This document shows positions 58,001 through 64,000 of a stretch of DNA of 64,000 bases, piece by piece. Position numbers and translations under genes: made by a program. This DNA is from Liriodendron chinense (Eukaryota > Streptophyta > Magnoliopsida > Magnoliales > Magnoliaceae), in assembly GCA_003013855.2 (NCBI GenBank), contig PVNU02002353.1, positions 1,736,001 to 1,800,000 of the forward strand. The letters run 5' to 3'. A model generated the notes under the pieces. The model was not told the origin of the DNA. It saw only the letters and a list, made by a program, of their open reading frames with translations, and did not search any database. Numbering within the stretch: position 1 is the first letter of the stretch; every line of letters begins with the position of its first letter.

Positions 58001-60330
58001 TTCAGAGCATCGATATTGTAACATGCGTTGAAGACTGGGGATACAGAAACATGTATCGCTATTGCCGATATTATGGCCCGTACCCAGAAAAATATTGCTG
58101 ACTGAGGGAAACATTAGGGCCTGCTTGGATTTACGGAAAGTATGTGAAAGGAAATAATGTTTCCTGAGAAACCTTGTTTCAAGGAAAGCATGAGAAAGGA
58201 AACTATTTTACACTGTTTTCCATGTTTGGTTATCAACAACATTTTTTTTCTCAAGAAATTTGGATCTTTCCAAATCAGTTAGCCAAATACTATTTCAGAA
58301 GTGTCCAATCCTTCATTTGATGCAGCTTCTCATGTTCATTGTATGGCCCAAAACTCGCCGGATCTGAAACTAGTGTAGGGCACACCATGTGGAATAACAT
58401 AACTAGATGGATGGGTCAGCTGGAACATGGACACCGCAGTTGACCTCACACAAAAAACTTATGAAAGGCATCTTCTTCCCATTGTTGCCTATGGCGCAAC
58501 CCACCTGACTTATGGATCAGGCTGATTTTTGGTCCCACTACCCAACATTAAGGGGCGCACCTGATAGATAGAATGGATCTTACACAGAAAACATTGGGCG
58601 CCTTGTGGTGCACAACAAAAGTTACCACGTCACCTCTTTACACAAATCTTGTCGAAACAGGGAACTATCTGATAGTCTACCAAATGTATGAATAGAAAGC
58701 ACTTGAAAATGGTAAACCGACTAAATTGTGAGACCCACTGTCACTAAGTTACAGTCCAGAAATTAGACTGGTTGGAGAAAGCTATCCTTTGATTGTAGAT
58801 ACGTCGATGTTGAATTAAGGCGATTGGAAACAATTCATTTTTAACTGTCCAATAAAGCTCCACGAATCTATCTAATAATCAGATAATCAAATAATCAGAA
58901 CTCTTGCTTCATGATACATTTGAAATAGTACACACTACACAGTTTAGACAGTTTGATTAGAAATTCTAGCATGGAATAAATGCAATTTTAAAGGCCTATA
59001 TATCATCCATCACACTGCCAAAGTATCAAAATATCTCTTTCCAAAAAGTCTCTCAAACTTCACATCAGCTAGAAAAACAGTAAAGGAAACTACATTTCCA
59101 ATGGGGCAAGCTGACAAAACAAATAGACAGTTTCGAGGGAAAATTTCGGGGGGTTAGGAAATGCAATTTCTGACCCTTTACTACAGTGTGGGACTGAGCA
59201 AATGGCGAAAGAGGGTTTCTCATGAAACCCTTTTTTCCTTTCCTACGGTTTCACCGAATCGAAACAGTCTTAGGGAAAAGGTGGAATTTTTTAGTGAAAC
59301 TTCAAAAAATGTTAAGAGACGTATGTTTACACATTTAGGAATCAAAATATTGCCAAAAACAACTATACACAACAAGTTTTCATTTAATAGGACGCAAAAT
59401 CATGTGCTGTTAGAAAAACCAGTGCAATTATAACCAATATGGGTTTATATCATTCAAATACCATCCAATGCAAGCATAAACAAAAAGGGTTGGTCAAAAT
59501 CACCTAAATAACACCCCCCTCCCCCACAAAAAAAAAAAAAACAAAATGATGAAAAATTTGATGTTTGGGAAGTTTAGGGGAATTTCTAGTGAATTTCTGG
59601 GTCTCCCTAGTATATGGTACCGCCAACACCAGGAAAAATAGTTAGGCTTGAGCAATATATTGATGATATCGATATTATTACCCGAAATTGCCAAACTATC
59701 GAAAATATTGGCGATATTTGGTGATTTTCTACTTGGGGTTTCGATTTCACTGACCCCACGATATTGATACTATTGATAATCAGTGTTTTAAGTATCGATG
59801 ATATCAGCTGATATATCCCACAGTATATCTTGTATCTCACCTGTGCGATACGAAACACACGAGTAGTGGGATACATCCCACATGTTCGATCCAGTGAGCA
59901 TTTTCAATTTTCAATCCTTTTTTTTGTTTTGTAAATCATGTTAAATCAGTGTCGAATTGTTACAAATCCATGATTTTTCAGGTTTTGCATGAAAAATCAT
60001 TGGGAGCTTCAATTTCGAGATTTGAAGGAGATGGTCTGAGTTGCAGAAAATTGAAAAAAAATAAAAATTTCCAATTTCTCGCAAATCGGTTGGAATTTGC
60101 ATCCAAACATAAAATTAAACATGTATGTAACCTGATCTAGTGATTCTTCTTTTGCTTTTGAATGTATTGTTTGTGTTTCCACGCGTCTTCTTACATTTAT
60201 AAATTATATGAATAAATTTTAATATATTTGCATCAATTAGGTTAGATAGCGCATAGATTAGGACCTCATACAAAGAGAACCTAATATGTGCACTCGTTTT
60301 TTGTAATGTTTTGATTTATAATTATGTATT
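58001..60330. mobile_element. TATCGG-rich element, copy 2, fragmented
   Basis: ATCGATATTG and TGCCGATATTATGGCCCGTA occur near 58011-58080. GGTTTCTCATGAAACCC and TTAGTGAAACTTCAAAAAATG are at 59210-59320 (compare TTCAATGAAACTTCAAGGATTG at 47130). GTATCGATGATATCAGCTG and CACAGTATATCTTGTATCTC are near 59790-59840. Between them (58118-59120) is other sequence, starting with GGGCCTGCTTGGATT, which resembles the end of a Harbinger/hAT MITE. Boundaries are not resolved. Confidence 0.4.
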
Positions 60331-60339
60331 GATGTCTTT

Positions 60340-60973
60340 TTTAACAATCACTAAAGTTTCAATGTTTAGAAATTTTTTTAGTAACGGTATCTTGGTAGTT
60401 ATGCTTAATTCCGAATTTTATAAGGGTGTTACCCTAAACCTTTATCATTATTATACTATTGTGAATGAAACTAGAGAAACCTTTGTGGTGAGCTTCTTCT
60501 TCTTCTCCCTCTCTCTTGGTGATTCATTTCTTCCTTCTCATCTCTTCTTTTCTCTCAAATCTTCTCTTCTTCCTCTTCTTATTCTTCTCAAGTAATCTTC
60601 TAATTTTCGCTCTTCCTCTATACCTTTTCTCTCATCTTTCCATTAACCTAATTTTTTATATTACAAGTCTATTTCAGATTTTGTGAATCCTTAATCCAGA
60701 AAATACCTAATTTCCTGAACTAATGAATTCTCGTGAACGATTGGACGGAACCATACAAGATCGGGGGTTCTATTCCTCACCGGATCCAACCCACGCATGA
60801 ATTTGAACCCAACATTGTGTGGATGTGATGATGGCCCTAACTATTACGTGTTCCCTTACATGATTCTTGATTATGATGATGTTTGTTGAATGGTGGAGTG
60901 ATTTGCTTATATGATTCCGCTTCTTTTATATGTTCTACATGCATATAGAGTTAGATTAGGCCATCCTGCATCA
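60340..60973 (+). repeat. LTR fragment related to the chromovirus LTR, opposite orientation
   Basis: The plus strand parallels the minus-strand LTR at 50996-51905: AAACCTTTGTGGTGAGC, a long CTTCTTC-rich leader, CTCAAGTAATCTTC, CCTTAATCCAGAAAAT, CAAGATCGGGGGTTC, and the end TTAGATTAGGCCATCCTGCA (60952-60971). It ends in CATCA against LINE sequence. The 5' boundary is uncertain and no internal region is attached. Confidence 0.65.
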
Positions 60974-61775
60974 CACAAGCTGTCGGGCTTATCTCATCGC
61001 TAGTGTTACCTCCCTCCAACAACTCATAAAAGGATTTGTTTGAAAATTTCCTGGATCTCTCTTTCAACCACACCAATGAATTTGATTCTAATAACGTTGT
61101 CCTCACATTAGCAAAGCAGGACAATAAACTAGCAAAATCTTCAACCTCTTCATCGGCTAGATTCTTCCTACATGGCGGAGCCCAAATGACCTCGTCACCT
61201 ATGACCGAAAAATAGCTTGCCGCCGCAATTCCCTCTCTTGATGCCACCCTTGCAACCAACGGGAAAGCCTCACTCAAAGATTGATCCCCCACCTAAATAT
61301 CCTCCTAGAATTTGATCTTAAAACCGTTACCTATCGCTAATCGAATGCCTTCCCACACCTTGCTCCTGATTCGGGCTACCCCTTTCCATACCGAGGAGGA
61401 CTTATACATCGAAGAGGAGCGAGTCCACCAACCCCCGTCATGAACCCCATAGTGCTCTAGCCATTACGTCCCCTCCATAAAGACTCTTCTTCCATCCCAA
61501 ACCTCAAAACCCATTTACTTATCAAAGAATCGTTTAGTTTCTCCAAACTCCTCAAACCGGCACCCCCTTGGTCCCGTGGCTTGCACAACTCTTCCCACTT
61601 CATGAGATGATACTTTTGCTTGTCTTCCGCTCCCTTCCACATGAAATCTCTCTTGATTTTTTTCTAGTTGCTCCACAACTAATTTCAGGCATTTAAAAAG
61701 AGACATGTAGTATGCCGGCAAGTATGACAATGTCGCCTTGATTAGAGTGATCCTTCTGCCTAACGATAAGGTTTC
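60974..61775 (-). pseudogene. LINE fragment, RT C-terminal region
   Basis: The minus strand reads ETLSLGRRITLIKA-like, LSYLPAYYMSLFKC, KWEELCKPRDQGGAGLRSLE, NDSLISKWVLRFGMEEESLW, then VWLKERSRKFSNKSFYELL. This is the same type of LINE as at 48009, but a different copy. It is interrupted at its right end by the TAGC-rich foldback element. Confidence 0.8.
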
Positions 61776-62345
61776 AATTAGTGTTTTAAATAGCTACGCT
61801 ATGTAGCGTGTAGCTTACGCTACGTAGCGTAGCTTAGCCTTAATGCTACGTAGCTCATGAAAATAGCTTAAGTCACGTGTAGCCTACGCTACATGATAAT
61901 TTGCATACACTACATGATAATTTGCATATGCTACACGCTACATAAACTAGGCTACACGCTGCGTGCCTCACATTACAAGTTATTTTTCATTACAACATTA
62001 AAATCAAATAATATTTTTGATGATTTGTTACATTTTTTATTTTCAATATTTAATGCTTTTAGTAAAAATAATATAAGTAATAGTCTAAAATTAGTTTTGT
62101 TGCTCTTTCTTTTTCCTTTATACTTAATGATTACCCTTTTCTACTACTTTAAGTCATGTTTGGTTGCACCCAATAGCATGAAAATTTATTAAATTTCATT
62201 ATTAATCAGTCTAATTTGGTGAATATCATGAAATTAGTGCAACCAAGAAAAACTTAATTAAAAATCTAGAAGTAACATGTAGCTTACGCCTCACGCTTCA
62301 GAGGGGTGAACGCTACGCTACACGCTATTCGCTATTTAAAACATT
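61776..62345. mobile_element. Foldback element made of TAGCGTAGC-like words
   Basis: Ends are AGTGTTTTAAATAGC and, inverted, AATGTTTTAAATAGC. The flanks GGTTTCAAT (left) and GGTTTTCAAT (right) suggest a 9-10 bp target duplication. The left third is a run of GCTACGTAGCGTAGCTTA-type words on both strands; the right end repeats GCTACACGCTA. The middle is AT-rich. No coding capacity. Confidence 0.7.
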
Positions 62346-62399
62346 GGTTTTCAATATTGTTGATCTGGCAATACTGATAATATCACCAATTTTTAGAAC

Positions 62400-64000
62400 A
62401 ATGTGTCCAACCAACATTGATTTGATGTTTGAGGGGATAGGGGATAGCCCTGCGGCCGAGAGTGAGATCACTAATACCTCTGGGCAATTACAAATTTCTT
62501 GTACAATCACACCTAACTATTAGTCAAGATGTATGAGAGGTGTGGTGGCGATATAGTGCGGCTTGGGGCGACATGGTTTGCCACTAATTTTATTGCCTTC
62601 GAAAGCCTCCTAAAACACAAGCAAGGACTAAGAGAGCTCTTTAGTTCTAGAGAGTATTCACACTTGTGTAAAAGCACCAAAAAACCAATGTTGACGATTG
62701 AGGAGCTTGTTATGAGCATGTATTTTTGGGATTGCATGCGCGGAGTGGTGGGTATTTTGGAGACTAGATATAGTGCAAAGGATGGTAGATAGTGAGATAA
62801 ATAATTAAATTTAATTCTTTATATGTTTTAATATTTTGCTGGTTGCTTACATAGCATGAACTTGTATGGTTATTTTCATGACACTAATATGTGAATATGT
62901 GCATCGTTTTGGATTTCAACACACTTAATCCCAAGTACTACTACAATCATAACTCACTGAGGAAAACAACTTAAAGAGGACATTGTACGAAGTCTCTGGA
63001 GAAGCCCATTTCAAAAACAAGGTAAATTGTCAACCATGCTTTATATCGATGATTACTATTAAACGCCATCAACAGGTTGTTGCTTTTTAAGATGCAATGG
63101 GCATGTTTAGGTGCGAGGCTGCGAGAGAGTCGAGGAAGACAATGTTGCCATGTGAGTTGTTGCATGTAGGCTTGTAGTTAAAAGTTAGTTTTAATATTTT
63201 AAAATTACATATGGAACTAAAAGAGAAAAATGATCAATTCACAGGAAAATAGTGGGCCACGTATGGAGTGACTGCGAGACCTTATAATGACTAGCTATCC
63301 ACATGTTCACACAGATGGTATTATCATCACGGTGTGAGTGGAATTGGAGCATATTCTCACTCATTCACATGAATAGGCAGAATAAGCCAGGTTACGAGAG
63401 ACTTTAGAAGCTAGCATTCTGCCACTACAACATTTTTTTTACACACGCACCCCACACCCACCCACGTGCACACCCTCGCACTCACGCCGTAGTGGGATTT
63501 CACCACTATGGGTACTCGAACCCCAGACCTCGTGTTAAAACTCCTGGGAGCCTACCACCAAGGCAAGGATAAGGACCCTTCTGCCGCTACAACATGAAGC
63601 TTCGAGAGGTGCAAGAACAACAGAAGAGGACTCGTTGGATCTCATGATGATTGGTCAGAATGCATTAGGTGAAAGAGATACAAATGACCTACTTTATGCG
63701 TGAATTAAGTTAGATGACGTAGATAAAGTAGATTGTCGATTGGAACTAGCGATAGCAGAAGATGCAACATCACAGGGCATCGATATTGATGCAATTTTAG
63801 AGGAGGCTATATCTCCCCCCAGGCTTTTAACCCATTGATGAGGAGTGTTGCAGGTAGCCAACCATCACTATCTTATGGGACACGTGGCCACACTCTCTGA
63901 CACCGACAGTGTCATGAAGAGTGATGGAGGTGGTGGCAATGGTGGTGATGGTAATGGTGGTTGTGATGGCGATGGCGATGAAGGTGATGTACGTAACGAG
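62400..64000 (+). pseudogene. hAT-family transposase, decayed, runs off the window
   Basis: Blocks in order: IDLMFEGIGDSPAAESEI (62423 on), ITNFLYNHT then a stop (62487), then the open frame 62529-62792 with DIVRLGATWFATNFIAFESL, LKHKQGLRELFSS and FWDCMRGVVGIL. These are the conserved core of plant hAT-like proteins (DUF659/hAT type). Further on are GMFRCEAARES (63100), a WW-TYG-like segment (63250), FCRYNMKLREVQEQQ (63579 on) and an acidic, Gly-Asp-rich tail (63900 on). Several stops and frameshifts and a SINE insertion make it non-functional. It could be a source for the hAT MITEs here only if their ends match, which cannot be tested. Confidence 0.75.
63434..63578 (-). mobile_element. tRNA-derived SINE inserted in the hAT transposase
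   Basis: A perfect-length 17-bp target duplication with one mismatch flanks it: TTCTGCCACTACAACAT (63417-63433) and TTCTGCCGCTACAACAT (63579-63595). On the minus strand it starts near CCTTGCCTTGGTGGTAGGC (box A-like), has the box B-like GGGGTTCGAGTACC, and ends in a short A run (T run at 63433-63440). The body is about 145 bp. The duplicated target is codons of the transposase (FC-YN), so the insertion is certain. Confidence 0.85.

Overview
This is nuclear DNA of a flowering plant. It is intron-split and gene-poor, and most of it is transposable elements at many stages of decay. Evidence for a plant is: copia and chromodomain-gypsy retrotransposons, plant-type LINEs, a tRNA-derived SINE, hAT, Mutator-like and Harbinger-like MITEs, and three recognisable plant gene loci. 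The many long-TIR MITEs carrying GTGGGGCCCACC termini look to me like those of woody early-diverging angiosperms (for example magnoliids), but that is only an impression.

Genes. (1) 4570-4659, minus: first coding exon (30 codons) of a TBC/Rab-GAP gene; the rest lies beyond the left edge. (2) 39575-43295, plus: a complete two-exon early-nodulin-like phytocyanin (ENODL, 207 aa) with a 3.1-kb intron. (3) 45000-56948, minus: the last four coding exons of a PDI-like 5 protein with the ERV/ERGIC C-terminal domain. One of its introns is 10.9 kb and filled with nested transposons. Genes 2 and 3 are convergent, with about 1.7 kb between their stop codons. No other gene could be supported.

Layout. 1-3303: three copia LTRs separated by two copies of the same internally deleted body, inside intron 1 of the TBC gene. 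4.7-16.3 kb: noncoding DNA with Mutator-like and Harbinger-like MITEs. 16.35-26.35 kb: a tandemly duplicated unit of about 1.06 kb. Its second copy is split by a very young 5.87-kb gag-only copia element (TR-GAG type, 17792-23656, TSD TACAC, LTRs equal in length and apparently identical) and by a 2.0-kb solo LTR (23839-25846). The first copy preserves the empty site of the young element. 29.6-30.2 kb: a hAT MITE. 32-37.8 kb: a tandemly duplicated foldback element whose long inverted arms enclose a GGCGAGCCA-rich array; the first copy is split by a 1.5-kb solo LTR. 39.6-43.3 kb: ENODL. 45-57 kb: the PDI-like gene, with a LINE in its large intron that is itself split by a chromovirus (50996-55514, TSD GATAG), a TATCGG-rich element and two hAT MITEs. 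57-64 kb: more of the same TATCGG-rich family, an LTR, a LINE fragment, a foldback element made of TAGCGTAGC-like words, and a decayed hAT transposase into which a SINE has jumped.

The most unusual signal is a regular array in the U3 of the young TR-GAG element: six copies of a perfect 22-bp palindrome (core GACCGGTCATGACCGGTC), mostly 53-55 bp apart, just upstream of a TATA box. Related ACCGGT or CGGTC dyads recur in unrelated LTRs of the window.
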